Source: Rhabditoides inermis
Lineage: Eukaryota; Nematoda; Chromadorea; Rhabditida; Rhabditidae
Length of the DNA: 64,000 nt
Assembly: GCA_963966185.1 (NCBI GenBank)
Contig: CAWZYM010000289.1
Span: 18,501 to 82,500, forward strand
Reading direction: 5' to 3'
Positions 46,119-58,631 of the stretch are shown here, one piece after another. Each line of letters starts with the position of its first letter. The stretch's first letter is position 1. The notes under the pieces were generated by a model. The model was not told where the DNA came from, ran no database searches, and saw nothing but the letters and a program-made list of their open reading frames with translations. The position numbers were made by a program, and so were the translations under genes.

Positions 46119-49100
46119 CACTTGTTTCAGTACTTCACTCAACGTCTCTCCAAAGGGCTAGTGTTCATAATGTGGACTGTCTCGATTTCCACTTCCCTAT
46201 ACTTCTACACATACTGTCCCGATCACAAGCTTTGACCATTCGGCCGTGACGTCACGGCCCGGGCCGTGACATAGCGTGACATTGATTATATATCGTTATC
46301 TGATAAAACTAAAAATAAACCAATAACACCAATAAATTCAGCATGCATGATTTGCCCGGAATGCACATTTCAATCTCATTTTCATCATTCAAATTGACAC
46401 CCGGGTGTCCATGTGAGAAACACGATTCAGCATGAAAAGAAGCCGCTGTGATTGAAGTCACATTGAGTATAGATAAACAAACTTCTGGATTTATACCTAT
46501 TTATATATTGTTGATCTGTATACAAAATATCATAGTAAAGTTTATTTCATTCATCGAGATATTTCGATGCAAAGTGGCTGTTTCAAATTGACATCTTTCG
46601 ATCCGTACACTTTTCACTGCCTCAATGACGTCCGATCGAAATGGGAACTGCACCACTGAACAGCCCATGTTTCACTCCATCTTATTATAATGTTGTTTCA
46701 GCATTTCGTTTTCATGATTTTCGCTATATTTCACACTCGAGTCTTGTTTCGAGAACCCGGTGCGAGAGGGGAGGGGGCGGGGCGTAGAGGAGTCGCGTCT
46801 CTCTGGCTGTGCCCTGCCACAGGCGGGCGAGACTGCGACGCGATAACATATCTGACTTCCCCACTTCAACTTCATGAATTCAAATTTTATCAATCTGAAA
46901 TTGTTCTCAGTTTGTCACAAACATTTAGAGCTTCAAAAAGAGGTCTCATAAGAATATAAGCAACTAACACCATGAAGTCCACGCTTTCAGACCAGTCTCG
47001 ATTGCGCACGGCGTTATTTGAGAAACCAGCTACGATTTTTGTTGCACTGTTTTTGTCTCGTTGAGACAAGTAAAATGACATCTTATTTTTGAAATTTGGA
47101 CCATTTTGAACACATCCAGGAATTGCCACCCGGACTAATTGCCAGTTAAAGATGAGTGAATGCGCAAATCTACCTCCAACTCCCTCTTTTATGGCACTTT
47201 CCCTTTGGCAAAATATCGAGTCTTGGCATCAAACCACGCCGCCACACAGTCACTCATCTTGAACTGGTACTAAGTCAGGGTGGCAATTCCTGGATGTGTT
47301 CAAAATGGTCCAAATTTCAAAAATAATATCTCATTTTACTTGTCTCAACGAGACAAAAACAGTGCAATAAAAATCTTCGCTGATTTTTTAAACACGCCAC
47401 CATGGTTTTGTGAGTACAGTGACCCATGTGAGGGCGGAGCGAAGGGAGGCATGACGTGGCTTGATGCCAAGACTCGACATTTTGCCAAAGGGAAAGTGCC
47501 ATAAAAGAGGGAGTTGGAGGTAGATTTGCGCATTCACTCATCTTTAACTGGCAATTAGTCCGGGTGGCAATTCCTGGATGTGTTCAAAATGGTCCAAATT
47601 TCAAAAATAAGATGTCATTTTACTTGTCTCAACGAGACAAAAACAGTGCAACAAAAATCGTAGCTGGTTTCTCAAATAACGCCGTGCGCAAACGAGACTG
47701 GTCTGAAAGCGTGGACTTCATGGTGTTAGTTGCTTATATTCTTATGAGACCTCTTTTTGAAGCTCTAAATGTTTGTGACAAACTGAGAACAATTTCAGAT
47801 TGATAAAATTTGAATTCATGAAGTTGAAGTGGGGAAGTCAGATATGTTATCGCGTCGCAGTCTCGCCCGCCTGTGGCAGGGCACAGCCAGAGAGACGCGA
47901 CTCCTCTACGCCCCGCCCCCTCCCCTCTCGCACCGGGTTCTCGAAACAAGACTCGAGTGTGAAATATAGCGAAAATCATGAAAACGAAATGCTGAAACAA
48001 CATTATAATAAGATGGAGTGAAACATGGGCTGTTCAGTGGTGCAGTTCCCATTTCGATCGGACGTCATTGAGGCAGTGAAAAGTGTACGGATCGAAAGAT
48101 GTCAATTTGAAACAGCCACTTTGCATCGAAATATCTCGATGAATGAAATAAACTTTACTATGATATTTTGTATACAGATCAACAATATATAGATAGGTAT
48201 AAATCCAGAAGTTTGTTTATCTATACTCAATGTGACTTCAATCACAGCGGCTTCTTTTCAAGCTGAATCGTGTTTCTCACATGGACACCCGGATGAAAAT
48301 GTGAAAATTGAATGATGAAAATGAGATTGAAATGTGCATTCCGGGCAAATCATGCATGCTGAATTTATTGGTGTTATTGGTTTATTTTTAGTTTGATCAG
48401 ATAACGATATATAATCAATGTCACGCTATGTCACGGCCCGGGCCGTGACGTCACGGCCGAATGGTCAAAGCTTGTGATCGGGACAGTACAGTGAGCGATC
48501 TTCGAAGTTCACGATGTCTACCACAACCATTTCAGAGCACTGCTATCTCACGTACTACGAAGATTTCTGGGCGTACAATTTCATTCCGGAGCCATTCTGT
48601 CAGGAGATCGGATACAAATTCGACTTCCTCAAGTATGGATAGCTTCGAAACACTTCTCAATCTGCTCTTCATTGTAGAGCGCTGACGTTCCTTGTCCTCA
48701 TCTGTGTCATCGACATAACCACATTTGTGAAAGTCTTCGCCATCAATCGACTGGTGCGTATTGCTTGAAACATATCCATTACGTATACTTTCAGAGAAAG
48801 GACGGTTCGCAGCGTACAGCGATGCAGAAGCTGCAGGTGAACTTCCTCAAGCAGGCGTGTCTTCAAGCAGCCGCGTTCTTCGGAGAACTCGTCGCATACT
48901 TCTATCTGTCCCCCTACTTCGAGAGCAGACTCGTCAAGTTCTCGCTCACTTCCGCTATCTGGGCCGGGCTGGCCGGAGTCGACGGGTGAGAGTGGGTGGC
49001 AGGATATGAACTAATAGAGTTTTATCTTTCTTACTGTGATGTAATCATGATAAACAGGGTTTCAGGTTGATCACGTTCTATCACAACAAGGAGTTCCGCC

Positions 49101-49291
49101 GCCTGATGCGAGCCAAGTTCCTGGGTGCGCAGAGTTTGTTCAGGTGAGACGCTCGTAACCATGTCAATCGCATCCTCTCATTCAGGAACTCCGTGAACAA
49201 CTCGTCGGTGCACGGCTTCGATACTGCACCGGCGACCGACAGGAGAACGGAGCACACCGAGCACAGTTGTGTCAACTCTACACACAAGTGA
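45570..49291 (+). pseudogene. srx-like seven-TM chemoreceptor disrupted by a foldback element
   Basis: Exons: 45570-45752, 45797-45858, 45936-46080, 46131-46211, 48538-48632, 48678-48753, 48795-48985, 49066-49143 and 49186-49291. Together they give 1017 nt and 338 residues in one frame. srx hallmarks are SFGILITGQIFANVIF (TM1-TM2), the NRFCAIFTPIKYMK motif after TM3, HCYLTYYEDFW in the second extracellular loop, KLQVNFLKQACLQAAAFF before TM6, and a polar tail with NSVNNSS. The element at 46212-48488 sits exactly between exon 4 and its GTGAGCG donor (48490). Reading on from exon 4 meets TGA within eight codons. Without the insert, the intron would be about 50 nt. Normal members act in sensory cilia; this allele should not, unless cryptic splicing removes the insert. 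Confidence 0.75.
46212..48488. mobile_element. 2.28 kb foldback (long-TIR) DNA element
   Basis: Arms 46212-47238 and 47455-48488 are reverse complements over about 1.03 kb, starting TACTGTCCCGATCACAAGC. Near each end are nested palindromes (GCCGTGACGTCACGGC; CACGGCCCGGGCCGTG). The 216 bp centre carries a third partial copy of the AATTCCTGGATGTGTTCAAA segment in right-arm orientation (from about 47279). The left flank ends CACA and the right flank begins CAGTGAGCG, consistent with a 2-base CA target duplication. No transposase-like motif was recognised in its frames (for example 47564-47803). Confidence 0.85.
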
Positions 49292-50441
49292 GCTGTGGAC
49301 TCAAAGACTGTCAGCATTTCACTGATAGAATATTATCAGGAATGTTCACGATGATTATGATTGTTTCTGTTGTGCTTGTGGATTTATTTGTTTATTTATG
49401 ATTCGTTCCACTGACAGAATGCAAAATATCAAAATATTTATTCATTGTACTATTATCAGACGTTTCAATTTCCGATTCATGATGATAACCTAAGCTTTTA
49501 TTTACAACGTTTAATTTCCCTATTTCGATAAATATTTCCGTATGTTCTCGTTACTGTTTGTAGTTTGTAGTTTGTGAGGGCTGTGCTCTGTGCTGTTTTC
49601 CTTCCGGTCTGGCCGGCTACAGCTACTGCTACGGCGATGATCTTCATGGAAGTATCGCTTGTCTGGTGGCTGGTGGTTGCGGTCGCGCGGATGAAGAATG
49701 TCGAGTAGAGATGGTCCGGTTAACCGTCATTTCGGTTATTTTTTTCCGGTTTTCAGGTATTTAACCAGTTCGGTTAACCGGTTAAACCAAACCGAAAAAC
49801 CGTGAAGAGAACAGTGGCGACTTGTTTTTGACTTTAAGTATTATTAAAATTTATATTAACCTAGTACAGTTGTATTTTTTGCGAAAGAACAAAGATTCAG
49901 CGTAACTTTCGAATCTGCATTGGCAAGAATGCAGCTGAAAACTTGAGTTCAAAATTGGTGAGATGATCGTGCCGGTGCAAGCAACTACCTGGGAGGACGA
50001 GTGACGGTGGGTTCGCAAAGCAGGAAGGGGACAACAGCTTTCGAACATATGATCTTTTAGACTTTTAGAATGAAAAAAGTTTCTATACATGATTACTATA
50101 CAATGATTGTGAACATTTATACTGTATGCTTATTGAACAAAATATGTTCAATTTCTCTTTGCGTGAACAAGATTCTACTTTCAATCAGATAATTTTTACT
50201 TCTCCAGGTCAAGCAAATCATGGTGAAACAGTTTATATCACGTTATGTTATTTCAAATACACTGCGGTGAAATCACATTGTGAGACATTCAAGTGAAAAA
50301 AAACAAAACGCGAAAAACGTTTCACAGAACGCTTTATACTTACAAATAGGTTTGCCACACACTTTTCTAAACACTTGTACTATACGGAGACATTAACATG
50401 TTACGAATGAAACTACTTAAAATTTTGTAAGAACTTTGTAT
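49292..50441. other. Convergent intergenic region
   Basis: No exon supported. At 49729-49802 there is a cluster of CGGTTAACCG and TTCGGTT words forming short palindromes, which could be a small element. The rest is AT-rich. Confidence 0.45.
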
Positions 50442-50600
50442 TTAATCCTTGTCCTTCTTGCACTTCTTGTATGGATCGATTTTTCTCATGTGAAGAGCGA
50501 CATAGAAGCGAGCGACAGAAACACCAATGACGCCGATGAGAACATTGCAGATCATGGCGAGAACTGAAAGGAAACACCTCTCTCCATTCCCCCTCTCTCC

Positions 50601-50651
<51 letters not shown>

Positions 50652-52150
50652 TCTCCCTCTCTCTCTCACATTGTGCCCCCGCCGCCGCTGTGACGGGCTG
50701 TGAGAGTGGATCGCAGAGTTGATAACGAATGTTGTCGTAGATCGTAGCAATGTGACAGCGAGGCGATTTCTTTTTCATGTTTTCCTAAAATACCCAATGA
50801 GTGGGAAGAAATGACAAAGAAAATGGAAAGAATCCTCACCACAAATGCTTTCACAGTTTTCAGCGCCAGCTCCTTCACTTTAATGAACACTGTTTTAGAC
50901 AACTCTTTCTGAATAAATTATATTGGAACAAAAATGGGGAAAGCAGATCAACGCACAAGTTTGAGTTCTTCGAGGAACATTTTCATGTCGACCAGTGTAC
51001 CAATGCTCACTGTCACTATCTTCCCCCCTTCCATCCTCTCTTCACTTGAAGAAATTGCGTTCGCATTCTTCTGGATAATTTTGACGTTTTCTTGCTGAAA
51101 AAGTCATCGTTTTCCTATTGCGAAACCGCGACGCACTGTTTACCTCAGCATTGTCTTGCTACGTAAACAGTGTGTCGCGGCGCGTATGCGTCGCGTGCAT
51201 TCACTAACCACTTTATCCAGCCATTTCCTCACTTTGTCTATCGAGATATCTGAGTGAATATGTCCGACTCCGGACCGTATTACCAGAATCTCTGCTAGCG
51301 CTTCCGTGAGAGATCCGGTGAACTGCTTGTCCTGAAATTTAAGACGATAGCCACCGATGTGTCAAAGGCTTCAAGTGCTGCACAACAATAGCGCACTACG
51401 CATGGCCCGGGCGAGGCATGTTGTGACTAGAGATTCACAATCACAATGGAAGCACTGTCTTATCCGAACCACGGTGTTTTTGGGTCTGAATGCACTACAA
51501 CTGGGCATACACGAGACGTGTCATCTAGACTCGCAGCTCGCTATAGAGTACGCAATGGAGCAATGGAGCGGCACGTGGGATGTGTACAGACTATAGGCCC
51601 TGTCTCACTTCGATGAGTGCTTTGATGTTGTCGAGTCGCCGCATCTGCTTGTGCTTGTCGACCGAGTCCTCCAGCTGGTTGATGTACGGCTCGGCGTGCT
51701 GCTTGATGTTGCGCTCGATCAGCTCCTTCACTGCAAACACCATTCTCTCGCTCTCTCTCTCCCCTTCTCCTTCTCCTCTCTCTCATCTCTCTCCTCTCTC
51801 ATTCTCTTTCTCTCTTCATCTCTCTCCCTCCCCTCTCTCCCGTACCAGCCGGTTCGAGCTTGTCCAGTGTATCCGCCATCGCAGCTCCATACGTCATATT
51901 CAACGTCCTCGAGCTGCAGCGTGTCAGCGCTTGCCTGAATCCAAAATACAGTACTCGTAACTACAGTAATCCTCCGTACCCAATGTCAAAATTGCGGACG
52001 ACGTTCTCGATTTCGGGCATGTTGGGTATCTCTATTGTCTGGAGGCGACTGTGTGCGAGAGTGTTCATGGTGGAGTAGTCACCGACGTGCATACACGCCA
52101 GCTTCGCAGAGCGGGTCAGAAAGACGTAGATGCTGAAAAGGATGGGGTGA

Positions 52151-52196
<46 letters not shown>

Positions 52197-52492
52197 AGAG
52201 GGAGATTCACATCATGCAAAGTGCGGGTATAATTACGAGAACGAGGAAGACGATGGACCACACGCAGAGACAGCTGCGAGCAAAGAGGTGCCCTGAAACG
52301 CGTACGTACAGTACGTACTTATGGTACGAACAGTCCGATCACACTCACTCTTCGTGCATATATCGATGAGTACAGCGATGAGACAGCCAAATGCCGAGAT
52401 TTGAACAAAGAGACCGGAAGGAAGAGAGATGAAACGCATCCAAGCCAAATTCCAGATGCCCCACGAGACGTACTAGAAAGGGTTCTCTTTTT

Positions 52493-52542
<50 letters not shown>

Positions 52543-55500
52543 CACGTTGTTGATGGTCGCTTTGGATGCGTGAATATCGTACATCATCGGTACCATCTGA
52601 ACAATCTACCGTACACTCTTCTGGACTACAGTACTCTCACGTCTTTCACGAATCCCTTTTGATCGCCGTACATTGAAGCATACGAGTCGTCGATGGCTTT
52701 TGTGATCTCAAGGCAAAGATACAGTATCCTTTAGACAAATCAGCACTCACGTATCGCTCAATGGTTTCCCTGCTGGAGACGAGACTTCTGAGGTTGTCAT
52801 CCTCCACTATCTCGTATATCGATGCGTTGATGAGCTTTAGTGAGTTGGAAGCGGCTGCCAGTTTCGCGTCGATCTTCCCGAACAACTTCTTCACTTCTTC
52901 ATTGTACCTGGGATTTGTCACCTGTAAACGAGATGTCTTACATGTAAACGAGGAAAGTGTCGCGTGTGAGTGCGCGAGAGCATAGGCAGTATGGATGTAA
53001 CAATCACTTGCCAGCGTAGAGAGAGAGGAGAGAGCACAGCGAGATAGAGAGAAGAGGGCCGCCACACCCCCAGGACCTCAGTCTAATTCTAACCCTTTGT
53101 TTTCTTATCTTGTTTCTGGTCTCAGCGTTTAAATAAATGTTATTCACAGTCCTTGTTTAGTCTATTGCACACACAGAGAGTGAACTCCCGCAAACCAAAC
53201 CCCAAATATAACATGGAGGATCCCGGTTCTCTCTAGTGCAATGGATTAACTGACAATGAAACATTTTTCTAGCATTTCTCTTCTTTCTTCTCTATCTTGT
53301 CTCTCTTCTTTTCTTCGAACGACGTGTGAAAATGAGTGCCGTGTTTACTGTAAATAGTGTACAGTTACTGTTTTGTGGCCGCACAGAGAGTGGGCTAAAT
53401 CAATTTCGTGCTTTCCAGAGTTTCCATCAACACCTCTGACTGAACAACGTATTCCGTGATTCCGTGATTCCGTGATTCCGTGATTCCGTGATTCCGTGAT
53501 TCCGTGATTCCGTGATTCCGTGATTCCGTGATTCCGTGATTCCGTGACTCCGTGATTCCGTGATTCCGTGACTCCGTGATTCCGTGATTCCGTGACTCCG
53601 TGACTCCGTGATTCCGTGAACTCCATGACAACTAACCGTAAACTGCAATGCGTTTCCATCTCTAACTTTATCGTTCCTCTCATATCCATCCAACATACTT
53701 AGCCCTCTCTGTGCCACTGTCTTAAGGTTAACCAAAAATTCCAAAAAACTAACAAAAACTCTAGTCTATTCAATTCGATCAGCATCTGAGTGTGAGTCAT
53801 GGCATACGGTAACTGCAGTGCAATCCTAGTGCGCACGTGCAGTCGTAATCGTAGTTAGCCATTCATCAAGCATCTCCCAGCATTCAGATGTGTAGCAATT
53901 TTGCTGCCGATCCCCGATCACACTACGAGATCGACAGACAAATAGCGATACACCTTCTGACACATCAATAATCCGCGAGAGCCATTCATCTGAGCCGACT
54001 TCGAGCATCGCGCAGGGATTACAATAGGGTCATGACAAATGGGATCATTGGCGCCTGCCTGGCACTTTACAGCAACGCCAGCTCCGAGTCTTACGGTTGC
54101 TTGCAGGGTGAGGCCAAGCCCACTCTATTTGCATGCCGAAGGCGCGCTTCATCCTTTAATTTGTTCATCACCCCATCGCATTCAAGCATTCCTCATTACT
54201 AGCGCTGACCAAAGACTGTTTAAGGTGATACTCGACTTCGGTAATTCCCAAAGTCTACCCGCTTTGACGACCAACCGCTCCGAGCCGAGTTCTTTCACGC
54301 ACACCACCGACACCAGTTAACAGCCGAGGTACGCAATCTTACTCATTTTTCTCTTATCTTTGAGTTCGGGTTTGAGATACCAGCTGTATAGTGTGTGCGA
54401 GTGTGTGAAAGGCTGAGCAGCGTGAAAAAAGTGTCTTTAAAAATATATATATATATAGCGTTTTTTTCTTTTCTATCTCTTGTCTATCATCTGGAGTAGG
54501 ATACGGTAGCTGCGCGCTGACATATATCTATATTCTTCTGACTTACTACATCCTTTGTTATCTTTCTGATTCACGACTTCCTGTCACACCGCGCGATTAT
54601 TGCATACCGTTGAATGAGCGGTAGTGATTCGGAATCCAGCGACGACACCGTCACAGGAAACTTTCACACACCGCAGCAGCCCGCGCAAGCGCCGCAATCC
54701 AACCTACGCGACGAGCGTGCAGACCGCCGCGAGCAAGTGAGAAATCAGCAGCGTGAACAGCGCGAAGCACTCGAAGCAATTAGAGAAGCGCAAGCCGCCG
54801 CAGACGCGCAAGCCGCCGCAGACGCGCAAGCAGCCGCAGACGCGCAAGCAGCCGCAGACGCGCAAGCAGCCGCAGACGCGCAAGCAGCCGCAGACGCGCA
54901 ATCCGCTCTAGACGCGCAAGCCGCCGCAGACGCGCAAGCAGCATTGGCGCAAGAGGAGGAGGAACGGGAGATGGCAGGGCTATCTCTCCTCGTTCCCGAA
55001 ATCGGGAAGTGGCCGAAATTCAACGGCGAAGGGTCTCTGACTCGATTCACCAAGGGGCTGAATGAGCGTGCGAACTTTCTCGGCTGGGATGCAGCGAAAG
55101 TCACCAACCTGATACCTTTCTTGCTCGAGAGTGAGGCGCGCGAGCGTTACGACAACTATGACAGCGCGACCAAGAGTGATTACACGGAAGTGATCAAGCA
55201 GTTGATGATCGACTTCAACACCGAGTTGTATAATGGTCGTCTCATGAAAAACCTCACGTCCGTGCGGCAGGACAAAAATGAGAGCGTGAATCAATTCTCG
55301 AACAGGATCAGCGATCTCGCTGATGACCTGGGAGAGAGTGATGGCGGAAAAGAATCTCTCAAGAAAGCCAACTTCTGGAGAGGTCTCAAGAAGCCCATCC
55401 GGGATCAGATGATCATGTGGGGAAAGTCTTCTGGTACTTTCGATGAGCTGAAAAAGGCAGCGTTGGAAATTGAGATTCGCATCCGCATGATAGATGATCA

Positions 55501-58500
55501 GAAGGAAATGGACTCTCTTTCAGCATCGGTAAACGCAATGAGTCTGACTGACAATTCTCGGGATACCAAGCGTTCTAACTCGCGCAGCGACTACGGTAGA
55601 TCTGGCAATAAGCGCGATCGCCGAGGCCTCTATGACCGCAAGCAGGAAAGCTCGCAATCGCAGCATAACACTTCGCGCAACCACAGCACGCGCAATGAGC
55701 GTGACTATGACCATTCCCGTGAGCACTTCCAGCATTCCAATTCGCGCGACGCGTACAAAAATAGGGGATATTCCAGCGAGCGTCATCGTCACGATTTTCG
55801 CGACAGACGTGATAGGCGCGATTCCCGTGATAGGTACTATCAGTGTGAGCGTCACTATTCGCGTGACCATCACTATTCGCATCACGATCGCGACTCGGGT
55901 TCGAGATACTAATACCAATACTACAACGTCTCGTCTATACCAGGAAGTGTGTGTATTTTTGGATATCTCATATCATAACGCCACATACCACCACTACACC
56001 ATAACACTATTCTACAGCCCTAACAGTACAGCATTACAGCATTAACAAACGAACACATCGATGTGATTGGCACAAATACTTATCCACGGTTGCATTTGCG
56101 ATTAACACGAGTGTCAATGCTACTAATCAATCAGCATTTTCATTGTGCATGATAGTGAGTCGTGTCTTCTCGCTAATGATATTCTGAAACCAGCATCAAC
56201 AAGCATGTAGAGGTAGACGACTACTGTAGCCAACTCACTTGTTCCGAAAGACCGGTTGTTACAGAATCACTGGGATCAACGAGCCTAACATTACAGCATA
56301 CCTTCTAGACAAGCCTGATAAGAGTGACGTATTTCACAGGAATAGAGCGAAGCATTACATTGAGTGCCAGCAGCCAACCGCGAGCATGGGGTTGATTGAC
56401 CCGGGAGAGCATAAGACTGTAGAAAGCGAGAGAGTGGAGAAAACGAGAGAGCAGACACCTACTCTGAGACGATCAGAGAGGATCAAAAAGCAAGCACACT
56501 AAAATCCTCACATTATAAGCAGTTACTCACGTTTCAGCAAATCCAGCAGTTAGAAATAGCCAGCATAATGAGTGAGATGATAGTGACAAGCGTTGCATAT
56601 GAGCAAAACCAGCATCTTAGCATTATAACCTCTTCTCTTTGCAGATGTCGTCTAACGGTCAGAAAGAAGACGCCGCCACACAGAAGCTCGCGTCCTTCGA
56701 CGGCCTCCTCGAGGAGAGGAACACGGCAAACCCCACACTCCCCTACACTGTTGTTACCGAGACCCCACCCACCACTAACAACACCCCTCCCCATCCCAGC
56801 GACTCCGATGTCCTTTCTGCAGCAGTATTAGCAGCATCGTAAGCAGAATCAGCTGTTCCGCACCTTCCAGCAGGCCACTTTCAACAACAATATAGTTGTA
56901 AATTTGATTTGGCTACGACAACGACAGCGTGACATAGTCAATCGTCCGGTTAATCTAGCATTGGACATGTCCAATTGGGAATGTGTATACTACACGTCAG
57001 TGCACATCAGTACGTACTCCCAGAGTTCTACGCCATGGAACAAGCATATGAGCAGATCAGGGAAGAGCTCAGCCTCGCCCGATTCTAGAAGCATAACCCC
57101 CTCTCAGCATTTCCTCTTAGCATCATAGGCATCTATTGCATTGAGCATTACCAGCATCTCATGTATTCATTCATAATTGTGAGCATTCAGCATTGTGAGA
57201 GTTTTATAAAATGTATGTACCAGCATTCCTCCTATCCTTTTATTGTGCCAGCTCGCCTCGCAGGAGCTCGGCAATATAGGGGGGAGATGTCGCGTGTGAA
57301 TGCGCGAGAGCATAGGCAGTATGGATGTAACAATCACTTGCCAGCGTAGAGAGAGAGGAGAGAGCACAGCGAGATAGAGAGAAGAGGGCCGCCACACCCC
57401 CAGGACCTCAGTCTAATTCTAACCCTTTGTTTTCTTATCTTGTTTCTGGTCTCAGCGTTTAAATAAATGTTATTCACAGTCCTTGTTTAGTCTATTGCAC
57501 ACACAGAGAGTGAACTCCCGCAAACCAAACCCCAAATATAACAAAAGTGAGAAATGTAGAGTACGTTGTGTTTTGCTGTTGTAAACTCTGCGATTCCTGT
57601 GATGCCCGCGTTGCCACTCTCGATGCTCACAATAATTTCCTTCATCGCATCCTAAAACTAGAAGTTTAAATCTAATTTTACTAATCAGTTAACTAATAAG
57701 TAAAGTAAAGAGTAGACTAAGTTGACCATCACTGACCAGAATCTGTTTGGCAGTGGCGGGTGCGCCTCGGAGTAGCATATCCGGCACTCTGTCGCCCTGT
57801 AAATATAATGGTACGCTTCCTATACACATTCGTCTCCGTCAATAGGAACGGGGCGGACTCACAAAATCGCGGAATCCCTTCTTCACATCCGCCAACTCGA
57901 CTTCGAACAGCGTGTCGCCCTTGCACACTACGTGCTCGATTTCGTCGTTGAGATCTGAATATGCAAATGAGGAAGAGAGAGAGAGAGAGGGAGGGAGGGA
58001 GGGGAGACGCACGATCGATCTGCTTGTCCATGTCTATTCTGTCGACCAGCTTGCTGATGATGGCAGTCGCATGCGCTGATACAGCCAGGACTAGGATTCC
58101 GAACATCATCATCAGAACAATCAACACGATCAGGGCGATCTTCCTGCAAGAGAGGTTAGAGATGGACGAGAGAGCTTGCAGATGGAGAGGGGCAGACATG
58201 CAAAGTGACAGAAAGACGAGAGTGTGCGGATGGAGAGCGTCAGACATGTGGAGATTGACGAGAGAGCGTGTAGATGGAGAGAGGCAGACACACTCGCCTG
58301 CTCGACAGTTTCCGTCCGAGCGGATACATGGGGTCTTCGCACGGCTTCGCGTACCTCACGCGATCCTTCTCGGCCAGAGATCTATACGATAGCTATTGCA
58401 GGGTACGGTACATAGGATTACTGTACATCTTCTCCTCTGGTTTCTCGGATGGCGGCGCACTGGCGACTGCACTCGCGCTCTCGGTACTCTTCGCTTTCCC

Positions 58501-58588
58501 TTTCGAACTCTTGCCAACACTCAACTTCCCATTGCTACTCCTGTCCAAGGAGTCCGCATTCACACTCCGGACCTAGAGAGGGGAGATG

Positions 58589-58631
<43 letters not shown>

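Larger units (their letters stand above)
52958..57543 (+). mobile_element. LTR retrotransposon derivative with gag, lacking most of pol
   Basis: The LTRs at 52958-53213 and 57288-57543 (256 bp each) start TGTCGCG and end ATAACA. They appear to differ at one site (GTGAG against GTGAA). The flanking 4-base duplication is AAAG on both sides (52954-52957 and 57544-57547). Directly after the 5' LTR is a TGG-initial primer-binding site (TGGAGGATCCCGGTTC). A purine tract (AGGGGGGAGA) precedes the 3' LTR. The internal 4.07 kb has one gag-like frame and a short integrase-tail-like frame, but no protease, reverse transcriptase or RNase H. It lies in an intron of the prominin-like gene in opposite orientation. 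Confidence 0.85.

Noticed and set aside
46690..48021. Paired open frames in the foldback arms as a transposase
   Set aside because: About 75-90 codons each, mirrored in both arms, with no catalytic triad or DNA-binding motif recognised.
53345..53744. Minus-strand HGITESRN repeat frames
   Set aside because: Produced by the 8 bp tandem repeat in the LTR element leader; three frames read the same motif.
55520..55918. Minus-strand frame opposite the gag C-terminus
   Set aside because: Shadow of the Arg/Asp/Ser/His-rich coding sequence on plus; low-complexity Val/Ile/Ala content.
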